A DNA stretch of 64,000 nucleotides from Streptomyces dangxiongensis. Lineage in GTDB: Bacteria; Actinomycetota; Actinomycetes; Streptomycetales; Streptomycetaceae. Location of the stretch: NCBI RefSeq assembly GCF_003675325.1, contig NZ_CP033073.1, positions 5,022,001-5,086,000 of the forward strand, given 5' to 3'. Under the pieces are notes generated by a model. That model worked only from the letters and a program-made list of their open reading frames with translations, searched no databases and was not told the DNA's origin. This document shows, one piece after another, positions 44,401-53,502 of this stretch (the first letter of the stretch is position 1; every line of letters starts with the position of its first letter). The translations under genes and the position numbers were made by a program.

Positions 44401-45147
44401 TCGCGTACGGCGACGAGGAGGAGGCCCTGTCCGGCATCGACCTGCGGATCCCGGCCGGGCAGACGGTCGCGTTCGTCGGCGAGACCGGTGCCGGCAAGTC
44501 GACGGTGGTGAAGCTGGTCGCGCGGTTCTACGACCCCAACCGCCGGCCGGGTCACGGCCGACGGCACGGACCTGCGCGCCCTGGACCTCACCTCGTACCG
44601 GCACCGGCTCGGCGTCGTCCCGCAGGAGGCGTACCTCTTCCCGGGCACCGTCCGGGACGCCATCGCCTACGGCCGGCCGGACGCCACCGACGCCGAGGTG
44701 GAGGCCGCGGCCCGCGCGGTCGGCGCGCACGACATGATCGCCACCCTGGAGGGCGGCTATCTGCACCGGGTCGCCGAGCGCGGCCGCAACCTCTCGGCGG
44801 GCCAGCGCCAGTTGATCGCCCTCGCCCGCGCCGAACTGGTCGACCCGGACGTCCTGCTCCTGGACGAGGCCACGGCCGCCCTCGACCTGGCCACCGAGGC
44901 GCAGGTCAACCAGGCCACCGACCGCCTCGCCGGCCGCCGTACCACTCTGGTCGTCGCCCACCGCCTGACCACCGCGGCACGCGCCGACCGGGTGGTGGTG
45001 ATGGACCGCGGCCGGGTCGCCGAGGACGGCACCCACGAGGAGCTGCTGGCCCGCGGCGGCCGGTACGCCGACCTGTGGCGGACCTTCGTCGGCCGGTCCG
45101 GACCGGAGGAGCCGGTCGGTGTGTCCGGCCAGGTCGACACGGCCTGA
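41413..45147 (+). pseudogene. Tandem-fused ABC exporter with two compensating frameshifts
   Basis: The GTG at 41413 after GGAAGG starts a gene that would encode about 1244 residues: membrane domain, ATPase, membrane domain, ATPase. The first half is intact (Walker A GSSGSGKSTL, signature [18 protein letters not shown]). The second half breaks twice. At about 44068 one base appears missing, giving a stop at 44089-44091. At about 44539 one base appears extra (CCCAACC where CCCACC is expected in DPTAG), which restores the first frame to the end (LSAGQRQL, LDEATAALD). The segment between reads well only in the shifted frame, which contains VGETGAGKSTVV. Sequencing error or a recent pseudogene are both possible. 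Confidence 0.75.
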
Positions 45148-45259
45148 ACCCCCGGCGACGCGTCCCGCTGACGGTCGTGCAACCATCCGACACACCTGTG
45201 CGTCCGTACATCAGTACGGGCACAGGGGAGTGTGAACCGCGGTACGGGGAGGACGACGA

Positions 45260-45664
45260 GTGGACAGTGGTGCGATACGCCGGCGACTGGCGTTCGGTGC
45301 GGCCGTGCTGGCCGTGTCGGGGGCGCTCACCCTCTCGGTGACGGGGACGGCGCAGGCCGCCCCGGCCGGTGGCGGCTGCGCCGGGCACGAGGTGCGGGCC
45401 CTGCCGTTCAGAACCGGCGTCACCCACGTCTACAAGCACGACGGCTACGTCTGCGCCGTCACCGTCGCCAGACGCCCCGGCGCCGCCCAGACGATGTCGG
45501 TCAGCGTGCAGGCCCGCGGCAACCGGCCGGTCCTCGACCGGGGCCGCTACCGGCACCACGCCGGCCCGGTGACCGTGCACGCCGGCCACCGCTGCGTCTG
45601 GATCAAGGGATCGGTGGACCGGGTACGCGGTCAGCTCCGGCTGGATCCTGTGCTGAACGCCTGA
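45260..45664 (+). CDS. Small secreted protein of unknown function
   Basis: The GTG at 45260 after GGGGAGGACGACGA gives 134 residues. The N-terminus is a signal peptide (RRRLAFGAAVLAVSGALTLS, cleavage near AQAAPA). The mature part has three Cys residues (GGGCAGHEV, GYVCAVTV, HRCVWIKG) and predicted beta strands. I recognise no family. It is encoded between the ABC exporter and a secreted peptidase gene on the same strand, and each gene appears to have its own ribosome site. Confidence 0.7.
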   Translation: MDSGAIRRRLAFGAAVLAVSGALTLSVTGTAQAAPAGGGCAGHEVRALPFRTGVTHVYKHDGYVCAVTVARRPGAAQTMSVSVQARGNRPVLDRGRYRHHAGPVTVHAGHRCVWIKGSVDRVRGQLRLDPVLNA

Positions 45665-45761
45665 GCGGGGCCCCGCGCATCCCCGCGCAATCCCCCCTGG
45701 TGTGACGACAGTTGCTGGGATAGCTTCCGGCGCACATCTGTCTCACAGGGGGAGAGTACGC

Positions 45762-47180
45762 ATGCGCAAGGCGCTCAGATGGCTGCTGGCGCTCACGGTG
45801 CTCCTGGGCACGCTGAGCACGGCGGCCGGGGCGGCCACCGCCGCCGAGCCCGAGCCCACCGACATCAAGGACTGGCTGCTGTCGATACCCGGCATGAGCC
45901 TGGTCCAGGAGAAGCCGTACCCCGGCTACCGCTACTTCGTCCTGAACTACACCCAGCCGGTCGACCACCGCCACCCCGGCCGGGGCACCTTCCAGCAGCG
46001 GATCACCGTGCTGCACAAGGACACCAGCCGCCCCACGGTCTTCTACACCAGCGGCTACAACGTCTCCACGACCCCCTCGCGCCGCGAGCCCACCCAGATC
46101 GTGGACGGCAACCAGGTCTCCCTGGAGTACCGCTTCTTCACCCCGTCCCGCCCCGAGCCGGCCGACTGGTCCAAGCTCGACATCTGGCAGGCCGCGAGCG
46201 ACCAGCACCGCGTCTACCAGGCCCTCAAAGCGCTCTACCCGGCCAACTGGCTGGCCACGGGCGGCTCCAAGGGCGGCATGACGGCCACCTACTACGAGCG
46301 GTTCTACCCGCGCGACATGGACGGCGTGGTGGCGTACGTCGCCCCGAACGACGTCGTCAACGACGAGGACTCCGCGTACGACCGCTTCTTCACCCGCGTC
46401 GGCACCGAGGAGTGCCGGGAGCGGCTGAACGCCGTCCAGCGGGAGGCACTGGTGCGCCGCGAGCCGCTGGAGAAGCGGTACGCCCGGTACGCCGCCGACA
46501 ACGGCTACACCTTCGACACCATCGGCAGCCTGGACAGGGCCTACGAGGCGGTCGTCCTCGACTACGTGTGGGGTTTCTGGCAGTACAGCCTGCTCAAGGA
46601 CTGCGACACCGTCCCGGCGGACGCGGCCACCGCGAGCGACGACGCGATCTGGGACTCGGTCGACGCCATCTCCGGTTTCTCCGCCTACACCGACCAGGGT
46701 CTTCAGACGTACACGCCGTACTACTATCAGGCGGGCACCCAGCTCGGCGCGCCGACCATCCACTTCCCCTACCTCGGCAAGCATCTGGTCCGCTACGGCT
46801 ACCAGCCGCCGCGCAACCTCGTGCCCCGGTCCGTCCCGATGCGTTTCCAGCCGCGGGCCATGCGGGACGTGGACACCTGGGTGCGGCACCACGCCACGCA
46901 CATGCTCTTCGTCTACGGCCAGAACGACCCCTGGGGGGCGGAGCGTTTCCGGCTCGGCGCGGGCGCCCGTGACTCGTACGTCTTCACGGCGCCCGGCCTG
47001 AACCACGGCGCGAACGTGGCGGGCCTGGTCGCCGACCAGAAGAGCCTCGCCACCGCCCGCGTCCTGGACTGGGCGGGCCTCCCGCCGGCCACCGTGGCCC
47101 GGGCGAAGCCGCTCGCCCCGTACGACGCCCGGCTGGACGCCCGAAACGCCCAGGAGCGGGAGCGCACGCTGCGTCCCTGA
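45762..47180 (+). CDS. Secreted S37-type (PS-10-like) serine peptidase
   Basis: The ATG at 45762 after AGGGGGA gives 472 residues with a signal peptide (cut near AAEPEP at residue 28). The alpha/beta-hydrolase nucleophile elbow is TGGSKGGMT, with Ser at about residue 169. This and FFTPSRPEPADWSKLDIWQA match the peptidase S37 family, described from Streptomyces tripeptidyl aminopeptidase-like enzymes. The Asp and His of the triad are likely in the C-terminal part (FVYGQNDPWGA and PGLNHGANV). It should cleave short peptides outside the cell. Some databases call this family S28. Confidence 0.85.
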   Translation: MRKALRWLLALTVLLGTLSTAAGAATAAEPEPTDIKDWLLSIPGMSLVQEKPYPGYRYFVLNYTQPVDHRHPGRGTFQQRITVLHKDTSRPTVFYTSGYNVSTTPSRREPTQIVDGNQVSLEYRFFTPSRPEPADWSKLDIWQAASDQHRVYQALKALYPANWLATGGSKGGMTATYYERFYPRDMDGVVAYVAPNDVVNDEDSAYDRFFTRVGTEECRERLNAVQREALVRREPLEKRYARYAADNGYTFDTIGSLDRAYEAVVLDYVWGFWQYSLLKDCDTVPADAATASDDAIWDSVDAISGFSAYTDQGLQTYTPYYYQAGTQLGAPTIHFPYLGKHLVRYGYQPPRNLVPRSVPMRFQPRAMRDVDTWVRHHATHMLFVYGQNDPWGAERFRLGAGARDSYVFTAPGLNHGANVAGLVADQKSLATARVLDWAGLPPATVARAKPLAPYDARLDARNAQERERTLRP

Positions 47181-47200
47181 ACGCCCCGGCGGGCCGGCCG

Positions 47201-49081
47201 CTAATACGTCAGCCCGTGTCCGACCGGGTACAGCACCCGCGCCGGGTCGTCCGCCCGCTGCACCGGCACCGGCAGCTTGCCGCGCGGTGCCACCCGGCCG
47301 GCGATCACCCGTGCGGCGGCGCGCAGTTCGACGTCCGTCCAGCAGTACGTGGCCAGGCAGGCCCGGACGGAGGGGAACTGCGCGACGTCGTACGGGTTGC
47401 GGACCGCCACCACGGCCACCGGCCTCCCGGTCGCCAGCAGGCGGTCCACCAGGGTCCGCTGGGCGCTGGACGCCGTCACGTTGTACGTGCACACGACCAC
47501 GGCGTCCGCGTCCCGCGCGGCCGTGACCGCCTCGGTGATGGCCGCGGCGGAGGGCGTGGTGCCGGTGGACAGGGCCGTGGCGGCGAACCCCAGCCCGGTG
47601 AGGGCGGCGGCCAGGACGCCGGTGGGCGGCCCGGTGGTGCCGGACGGCGAGGCCGGGTCGGCGCCGACGACCAGGACCCCGCGTTCCCGACGGGGGTCGA
47701 ACGGCAGGGTGCCGTCCTCGTTGACCAGCAGCGTGGTGGAGCGTTCGGCGATGCGGTCGGCGGCGGCCAGGTGCGCCCGGGTGCCCACCGCGCGGCCGAC
47801 GCCCGCCGGGTCGGCGTAGGGGTGCTCGAAGAGCCCGAGCCGGGCCTTCAGCCGCAGGATGCGCAGGATCGATTCATCCAGGCGGCCCTCGGTCAGCTCG
47901 CCCTCGCGCACGGCCGTCAGCACCGCGTGCCACGCCACGTCCAGCGACGGCGGGTTGAGTAGCTGGTCGACGCCTGCCTCGAGCGCGAGCACCGGCACCC
48001 GGTCGTCGCCGTACTTGGTGCGGACGCCCTGCATGCCCAGCGAGTCGGTGATCACCACCCCGTCGTAACCGAGTTCGCCGCGCAGGATGCCGGTGACGAT
48101 CGGACGGGACAGGGTCGCCGGGTCCCCGGAGTCGTCCAGGGCCGGGAACTGGATGTGCGCCGTCATGACCGAGTCGATGCCCGCCCGGATCGCGGCCCGG
48201 AACGGCACCGCGTCCAGCCGCTCCCACAGCTCCCGGCTGTGTGTGATGACCGGGAAGCCGTAGTGGCTGTCGACGGCGGTGTCCCCGTGGCCCGGGAAGT
48301 GCTTGGCGGTCGCCGCGACCCGGGCCGCCTGATAGCCCCTCACCTCGGCGGCGACCAGAGCGGCCACCGCGTCCGGGTCGGCGCCGAAGGAGCGGACCCC
48401 GATGACCGGGTTGGCCGGGTTGACGTTCACGTCGGCGTCGGGGGAGTAGTCCTGGTTGACGCCCATCGCGCGCAGCTCGGTGCCGGAGATCCGGCCGAGG
48501 GCGTGGGCGTCGGCGCGGGAGCCGCCCGCGCCGACCGCCATCGCGCCCGGGAAGAGGGTGGCCGGCCTGCCGATCCGGCAGACGGCGCCGTGCTCCTGGT
48601 CGGTGGCGATGAGCGCCGGCAGTCCGCGCGGCTGCTCCAGGCAGGCCCGCTGGATGCCGTCGGACAGGTCCGCGATCTGCCGCGGGTCGCGGGTGTTGTG
48701 GGCCCAGGTGAAGTAGATGATGCCGCCGACGCGGTAGGTGGCGATCAGCTCGGCGGCGGTGCGGACGCCGATCTCCCGGAGGTTGGCGTCGACGTCGGCT
48801 TTGTCGGGGGCGGTGGCGGAGTGGCCGTAGACCCGCATCACGAAGAGCTGGCCGACCTTCTCCTCCAGCGTCATCCGGGAGATCAGGGCGCGCAGCCGGC
48901 GGTCGTGGACGGCGGAGCGGTCGGCGGCGGCCCGCGCGGTCGCCGCAACGGTGAGTCCGGCGGTGAGGCCGGCGGTGGCGGCGAGGACGGCGCGCCTGGA
49001 CGGCCGTTCGGTGCTTCCCGTGCTTCCCGTGCTTCCCGTGCTTCCCGTGCTTCCCGTGCTTCCCGTGCTGGTGTCGTGCAC
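47201..49081 (-). CDS. Tat-exported glycoside hydrolase family 3, beta-N-acetylhexosaminidase-like
   Basis: The GTG at 49081 after GGAAGGAG gives 626 residues. The first 24 residues hold a six-fold GST repeat, followed by a twin-arginine motif (R29R30, PSRRAVLA) and a hydrophobic core, so export by Tat is likely. The GH3 barrel has KHFPGHGDT at 260-268, which is the NagZ-type signature with a catalytic His-Asp, and the nucleophile D346 in VITDSLGMQG. It would release GlcNAc from chitin or cell wall. The C-terminal part is a second GH3 domain with VRNPYDVAQFP. An inverted repeat lies upstream (49113-49149). Confidence 0.87.
   Translation of the reverse strand: MHDTSTGSTGSTGSTGSTGSTGSTERPSRRAVLAATAGLTAGLTVAATARAAADRSAVHDRRLRALISRMTLEEKVGQLFVMRVYGHSATAPDKADVDANLREIGVRTAAELIATYRVGGIIYFTWAHNTRDPRQIADLSDGIQRACLEQPRGLPALIATDQEHGAVCRIGRPATLFPGAMAVGAGGSRADAHALGRISGTELRAMGVNQDYSPDADVNVNPANPVIGVRSFGADPDAVAALVAAEVRGYQAARVAATAKHFPGHGDTAVDSHYGFPVITHSRELWERLDAVPFRAAIRAGIDSVMTAHIQFPALDDSGDPATLSRPIVTGILRGELGYDGVVITDSLGMQGVRTKYGDDRVPVLALEAGVDQLLNPPSLDVAWHAVLTAVREGELTEGRLDESILRILRLKARLGLFEHPYADPAGVGRAVGTRAHLAAADRIAERSTTLLVNEDGTLPFDPRRERGVLVVGADPASPSGTTGPPTGVLAAALTGLGFAATALSTGTTPSAAAITEAVTAARDADAVVVCTYNVTASSAQRTLVDRLLATGRPVAVVAVRNPYDVAQFPSVRACLATYCWTDVELRAAARVIAGRVAPRGKLPVPVQRADDPARVLYPVGHGLTY
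49011..49064 (-). repeat. Six perfect copies of a 9-bp repeat in the glycosidase N-terminus
   Basis: The unit GTGCTTCCC is repeated six times end to end. On the minus strand it encodes a Gly-Ser-Thr repeat just before the Tat motif. The 9-base unit keeps the frame, so copy-number change would only vary linker length. Confidence 0.92.
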
Positions 49082-49112
49082 GTGCGCTCCTTCCAGAGGA
49101 GAACCGCTGAAG

Positions 49113-49149
49113 GAAACTTCCGAGGAGTCAGCAATATCCGGGAAGTTTC
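49113..49149. promoter_or_regulatory. Inverted repeat upstream of the GH3 gene, candidate operator
   Basis: GAAACTTCC at 49113-49121 and GGAAGTTTC at 49141-49149 are perfect 9-base arms 19 bases apart. They lie 32 bases or more upstream of the GH3 start, in the gap shared with aroA. GAAACTTTC-like elements are known upstream of Streptomyces glycosidase genes, which supports but does not prove a regulatory role. Confidence 0.5.
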
Positions 49150-49268
49150 TTTCCGTCAAGGGAATGCACAGTAACCACGGGAGGGCCGCCGCCGACGCAT
49201 TACGCCGGGCGCGTCCAGCTCCTGGACATCACGTGACCGGACCCCGGGCGAGCCGTCATCATGCGGCC

Positions 49269-50504
49269 ATGCCCGCAGTCGACATCCCCGGTTCCAAGTC
49301 CATCACCGCCCGCGCGCTCTTCCTCGCCGCGGCCGCCGACGGCGTCACCACCCTGGTCCGGCCGCTGCGCTCCGACGACACCGAAGGCTTCTCCGAAGGC
49401 CTGACCCGGCTCGGCTACCGGGTCGGACGCACCCCCGACACCTGGCAGATCGACGGCCGCCCGCAGGGACCGGCGCGCGCCGAGGCCGACGTCTTCTGCC
49501 GCGACGGCGCCACCACCGCCCGCTTCCTGCCCACCCTGGCCGCCGCCGGACACGGCACCTACCGCTTCGACGCCTCCCCGCAGATGCGCCGCCGCCCCCT
49601 CGGCCCGCTCACCCGCGCCCTGCGCGACCTCGGCGTCGACCTGCGGCACGGGGAGGCGGAGGGCCACCACCCGCTCACCGTGCACGCGGCCGGCGTCGAG
49701 GGCGGCGAGGTCTCGCTGGACGCCGGCCAGTCCTCCCAGTACCTCACCGCGCTGCTCCTGCTGGGCCCGCTGACCCGCACCGGCCTGCGGATCCGGGTGA
49801 CCGACCTGGTGTCGGCGCCGTACGTGGAGATCACCCTGGCGATGATGCGGGCGTTCGGCGTCGACGTCGTCCGGGACGGCACGGTGTACGACGTCCCGCC
49901 CGGCGGCTACCGGGCCACCACCTACGCCGTCGAACCCGACGCCTCCACCGCGAGCTACTTCTTCGCCGCGGCGGCGGTCACCCCGGGCCGCGAGATCACC
50001 GTGCCCGGTCTGGGTGCGGACGCCCTCCAGGGCGACCTGCGCTTCGTGGAGGTGCTGCGGCGGATGGGCGCGGAGGTGACGGTGGCGAAGGACCGCACGA
50101 CCGTACGCGGCACGGGAGAGCTGCGCGGGCTCACGGTGAACATGCGGGACATCTCCGACACCATGCCGACGCTGGCCGCGATCGCGCCGTTCGCCTCCGG
50201 ACCGGTCCGCATCGAGGACGTCGCCAACGCCCGGGTGAAGGAGTGCGACCGCCTGGAGGCCTGCGCGGACAACCTGCGGCGGCTCGGCGTCGACGTGCTG
50301 ACCGGCCCCGACCGGATCGAGATCCGGCCCGGCAAGCCCGCGCCCGGCGTCGAGATCAAGTCCTTCGGCGACCACCGCATCGTCATGTCGTTCGCCGTCA
50401 CCGCCCTGCGCACCCCCGGACTGACGTACGACGACCCCGGCTGCGTGCGCAAGACGTTCCCCGGCTTCCACGACGCGTTCGCGACGCTGCCCACCGCCGG
50501 CTGA
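49269..50504 (+). CDS. aroA: AroA-family enolpyruvyl transferase paralogue
   Basis: The ATG at 49269 gives 411 residues, close to bacterial EPSP synthase. Family motifs: GSKSITARALFL near the start, VFCRDGATTARFLPTLA near residue 75, SSQYLTALLLLGP near 155, DISDTMPTLAAIAPFASGP and VKECDRLEACADNLRRLG near 300-330, GDHRIVMSFAVTAL near 365. Canonical AroA has SKSxTNR and NSGT-type sequence at the first two. Here they read SKSITAR and RDGAT. So this may be a second, specialised copy and not the chorismate-pathway enzyme. Its neighbours are secreted hydrolase and sugar genes, not aromatic genes. Confidence 0.75.
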   Translation: MPAVDIPGSKSITARALFLAAAADGVTTLVRPLRSDDTEGFSEGLTRLGYRVGRTPDTWQIDGRPQGPARAEADVFCRDGATTARFLPTLAAAGHGTYRFDASPQMRRRPLGPLTRALRDLGVDLRHGEAEGHHPLTVHAAGVEGGEVSLDAGQSSQYLTALLLLGPLTRTGLRIRVTDLVSAPYVEITLAMMRAFGVDVVRDGTVYDVPPGGYRATTYAVEPDASTASYFFAAAAVTPGREITVPGLGADALQGDLRFVEVLRRMGAEVTVAKDRTTVRGTGELRGLTVNMRDISDTMPTLAAIAPFASGPVRIEDVANARVKECDRLEACADNLRRLGVDVLTGPDRIEIRPGKPAPGVEIKSFGDHRIVMSFAVTALRTPGLTYDDPGCVRKTFPGFHDAFATLPTAG

Positions 50505-50555
50505 CGCCCCCGGGAAACGTCCCGAGACGTGCGGCCCGCAGGTGGGGCGTGCGGT

Positions 50556-51356
50556 CTACGCCGCCTCGCCCAGCAGCCGCGTCAGGTGGTCGCGGCCCTC
50601 GTCCAGCAGCCCGGCGAGCGGGGCGGCCTCCTCGTACCAGCGCTTCTCGTACTCCCAGCACAGCCAGCCGTCCCAGCCGTTCCGGGTGAGGACGTCCACG
50701 CACTCGCCGAGCGGCAGCACGCCCGCGCCGAGCGGCAGCGGGGCGGTGTCCTCGGCCGAGGAGACGTCCTTCACCTGCACGTACCCCAGGTGCGGGGCGA
50801 GGGCCGCGTAGGTCTCGGCCGGCTGCTCGCCGCCCAGCCAGGTGTGCATCACGTCCCACACCGCGCCCACCTGCCGGTGGCCGACCGGGCCGATGATGCG
50901 GATCGCGTCGGCGCCGGTGCGGTGCGAGTCGTGCGTCTCCAGCAGGATGCGGACGCCGAGCGCGGCGGCGTCCTGCGCGGCGGTGCCGAGCCGCCGGGCG
51001 GCGATCGCGTCGGACTCCTCGCCGGGCTGCTCCGCGTCGGCGCCGGGGAGGACGCGGACGTAGGGCGCACCGAGGTCCTGGGCCAGCCGGAGCAGTCCGC
51101 GGATCTCCTCCAGCACCGGGGCGTCGTCGCCGGGGGCGGCCACGCGGGCGTACCCGGCGATCGCCAGTACCTCGATCCCGGCGCCCCGGAACTGGGCCGC
51201 GATCTCGGCGCGGCCGGCCGGGGAGAGCCCCGCATGCACCGGTTCCTCCGGGTGGGCGCGCAGTTCGACCCCGTGGTAACCGTGGGCGCTCGCGAGCGCC
51301 AGAACCTCCGGGACGGGCAGACCGGGGACACCAAGAGTGGAGAACGCCAGCTTCAT
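50556..51356 (-). CDS. TIM-barrel sugar phosphate isomerase/epimerase
   Basis: The ATG at 51356 gives 266 residues of the xylose-isomerase-like TIM barrel. Seen: LAFSTLGVPGLPVPEVLALA at the start, GYHGVELR near 30, VRILLETHDSHRTG near 145 and VWDVMHTW near 175, VQVKDVSS near 205 and GWLCWEYEKRW near 240. The Glu, Asp, His and Glu ligands fit a divalent metal site. It converts keto or aldo sugars or inositol-like compounds. The ORF could extend to 51413, but that part has no family character. The substrate is unknown. Confidence 0.78.
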   Translation of the reverse strand: MKLAFSTLGVPGLPVPEVLALASAHGYHGVELRAHPEEPVHAGLSPAGRAEIAAQFRGAGIEVLAIAGYARVAAPGDDAPVLEEIRGLLRLAQDLGAPYVRVLPGADAEQPGEESDAIAARRLGTAAQDAAALGVRILLETHDSHRTGADAIRIIGPVGHRQVGAVWDVMHTWLGGEQPAETYAALAPHLGYVQVKDVSSAEDTAPLPLGAGVLPLGECVDVLTRNGWDGWLCWEYEKRWYEEAAPLAGLLDEGRDHLTRLLGEAA

Positions 51357-51435
51357 GGTCACGGAACGTACCCCCCAGCCGCCGACCTCATGCCCCGCAC
51401 GACGGCACGGCACCGCTGCGATCCGCGGGGGCCGC

Positions 51436-52038
51436 TCAGTCCCGCGGCCCCCGCACCGGCCGGAACACGTTGATCTGGGCGCCGGTCCTCGCGGTGACCG
51501 ACGACACCAGCTCCCAGGTCCGCAGGGCTCCGTCCGCCGGGAAGACCGACTTGCCGCCGCCGAGCATCACGGGCATGACCACGAGCTGCAGCTCGTCCAC
51601 CAGGTCCGCGGCGATCAGCGCCCGCACCAGCGTCGGACTGCCCATCATCGTCAGGTCACCACCGTCGGCGGCGCGCAGCTCGCGCACCTTGTCCAGCGCC
51701 TGCGCCCCCGGCACGCGCACGGTGTTGTCCCAGGTCAGGTCCTCGTCCCCGAGGGTGTCCGACACGACGTACTTGCGCAGGGAGTTCAGCCGGTCGGCGA
51801 AGGGGTCCCCGGCGCGCTCCGGCCAGGCGGCGGCCATCGTCAGATAGGTCCGCCGCCCGTACAGCAGCGCCTCGGCCTTCTCCAGGCCCGCGGCGAAGGC
51901 GCCGCCGAGGACCTCCGGGTCGAAGAAGGGATGCGACCAGCCGCCGTGCGCGAACCCTCCGTCGGTGTCCTCCTCGGGCCCGCCGGGAGCCTGCACGACT
52001 CCGTCGAGGCTGATGAACTCGGTGACGACGACACGCAT
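51436..52038 (-). CDS. Dihydrofolate reductase-like / RibD C-terminal family protein
   Basis: This 200-residue protein starts at ATG 52038 after GGGAG. It has the RibD_C/DHFR-like pattern: RVVVTEFISLDGVVQAPGGP at the start, LLYGRRTYLTMAAAWP near residue 58, and DLTMMGSPTLVRALIAADLVDELQL near 125-150. Family members use NADPH, but only few are true dihydrofolate reductases. Function is open. It is on the minus strand between the TIM-barrel gene and the LacI gene, 245 bases from the latter. Confidence 0.8.
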   Translation of the reverse strand: MRVVVTEFISLDGVVQAPGGPEEDTDGGFAHGGWSHPFFDPEVLGGAFAAGLEKAEALLYGRRTYLTMAAAWPERAGDPFADRLNSLRKYVVSDTLGDEDLTWDNTVRVPGAQALDKVRELRAADGGDLTMMGSPTLVRALIAADLVDELQLVVMPVMLGGGKSVFPADGALRTWELVSSVTARTGAQINVFRPVRGPRD

Positions 52039-52282
52039 GGGGAGCTCCCGTTCCTGTTTTCCGGTCCGTGGTCCGTACGGCAGTGCAGACCGGTGGCCGC
52101 CGCGAAACTCATCGCCGGGCCGGCCTGCCGTTGCCCGCGCCGGGCGCCACGGACACCGAAGCCGCCGGCGACGACTCCGGGGAGTCGACCGCGCGGCAAG
52201 GACACCGTACGCGCCGGCGCGACACCGAGAACTCCGCGGCCCACCGTCCGCCCGCAGCTCGCGCCGCGCCCGGCCCCGCCGC

Positions 52283-53332
52283 TCACGGCGTCCGCGGCAC
52301 TCCCGTGGACCCCCGCACCATCAACTCCCCCCGCACCGAGGCGATCCCCCCGGGCGGTGGCTCCTCGCGGCCCATCGCGATGCGGCCCGCCCGTGCCCCC
52401 GCCTCCGCCAAGGGCAGGCGGACCGTGGTCAGCGACGGCAGCGTGTCGACGCTGAACGGCAGGTCGTCGAAGCCGGCGACCGAGACGTCCGCGGGGATGC
52501 GCAGGCCGGATTCGCGCAGGGCGGCGCAGGCGCCGAGGGCGACGGAGTCGTTCGCGGCCACGACGGCCGTCAGGGAGGGGTCGCGGCGCAGCAGCTCCAG
52601 CGTGGCCTCGTACCCGGACCGGCGGTCGTAGCGGCCGTACACCGTCCGGCTCGGGTCGTCCTCGATGCCGGCCGCCGTGAGGGCCGCGCGGTGGCCCTCC
52701 AGGCGGTGCCGGGTGGTGGTGCGTTCCCCGGGGCCGGCGATGTAGCCGAGCCGGCGGTGGCCGAGGCCGACGAGGTGGTCGGTCAGGGCGCGGGCGCCGC
52801 CCCGGTTGTCGAAGGTCAGCGCGATGGCCTTGGCGTCGGGTGCCGGCGGTCGCCCGCACAGCACGATCCGGGTCCCGGCGTCCGCCAGCTTCCGCAGTTT
52901 CGCCGCGACGGCCGCCGCGTGCGGCGCCTTCTCCACGGCTCCGCCGGTCAGCACTACGGCCGCGGCCCGCTGCCGCTGGAGCAGGGTCAGGTAGGTGAGT
53001 TCGCGTTCCGGGGAGCCGCCGGTGTTGCAGACGACCGCGAGCCGCTCGCCGCCGGCCCGTCCGCCGGGTCCGCCGATCTCGGCCTGGATCGCGCCGGCCA
53101 TGATCCCGAAGAACGGGTCGGCGATGTCGTTGACGAGGATGCCGACCAGGTCGGAGGTGGCCGCGGCGAGCGCGCTGGCGGGCCCGTTGAGGACGTAGTC
53201 CAGCTCGTCCACGGCCCGCAGCACCCGCTCGCGCGTGGAGGCGGCCACCGGGTAGTTGCCGTTCAGCACGCGCGACACCGTCGCTGGGGAGACCTGGGCG
53301 CGGGCCGCCACGTCCGCCAGGGTCACCGTCAT
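52283..53332 (-). CDS. LacI-family transcriptional regulator
   Basis: The ATG at 53332 gives 349 residues. The N-terminal LacI helix-turn-helix is TLADVAARAQVSPATVSRVLNGNY, with the usual hinge following. The periplasmic-binding-protein-like core has LVGILVNDIADPFFG, VVAANDSVALGA and VSVAGFDDLPFSVDTLPSLTTVR. It is divergent from the oxidoreductase operon starting at 53581, with 248 bases between. A LacI-type palindrome (53503-53514) lies in that gap. It probably represses the operon and releases on a sugar or sugar derivative. The C-terminus is complete. Confidence 0.88.
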   Translation of the reverse strand: MTVTLADVAARAQVSPATVSRVLNGNYPVAASTRERVLRAVDELDYVLNGPASALAAATSDLVGILVNDIADPFFGIMAGAIQAEIGGPGGRAGGERLAVVCNTGGSPERELTYLTLLQRQRAAAVVLTGGAVEKAPHAAAVAAKLRKLADAGTRIVLCGRPPAPDAKAIALTFDNRGGARALTDHLVGLGHRRLGYIAGPGERTTTRHRLEGHRAALTAAGIEDDPSRTVYGRYDRRSGYEATLELLRRDPSLTAVVAANDSVALGACAALRESGLRIPADVSVAGFDDLPFSVDTLPSLTTVRLPLAEAGARAGRIAMGREEPPPGGIASVRGELMVRGSTGVPRTP

Positions 53333-53502
53333 CGTCGTCCTCCGGTCGCGCATGTCGTCGTACGCCCTCGTAGACATCCAGGCAGAAGTCCTGGTTCCGA
53401 GCAGACCCTAAGGCCAAGGGCACTGTTTGTTCGCCCCCTCGAACGACTCGAAGCGGACACGGTCTTGTACGGACCACGCCCAGAGGCTAGCTTCTCTGCA
53501 TA

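Noticed and set aside
44068..44539. Programmed ribosomal frameshift in the ABC exporter
   Set aside because: There are two shifts in opposite directions without a slippery heptamer I can recognise. Indel errors or mutation explain it more simply.
52039..52282. Possible small gene between the DHFR-like and LacI genes
   Set aside because: The open frames here are Arg/Pro/Ala-rich, lack ribosome sites and run into the LacI gene on the other strand.
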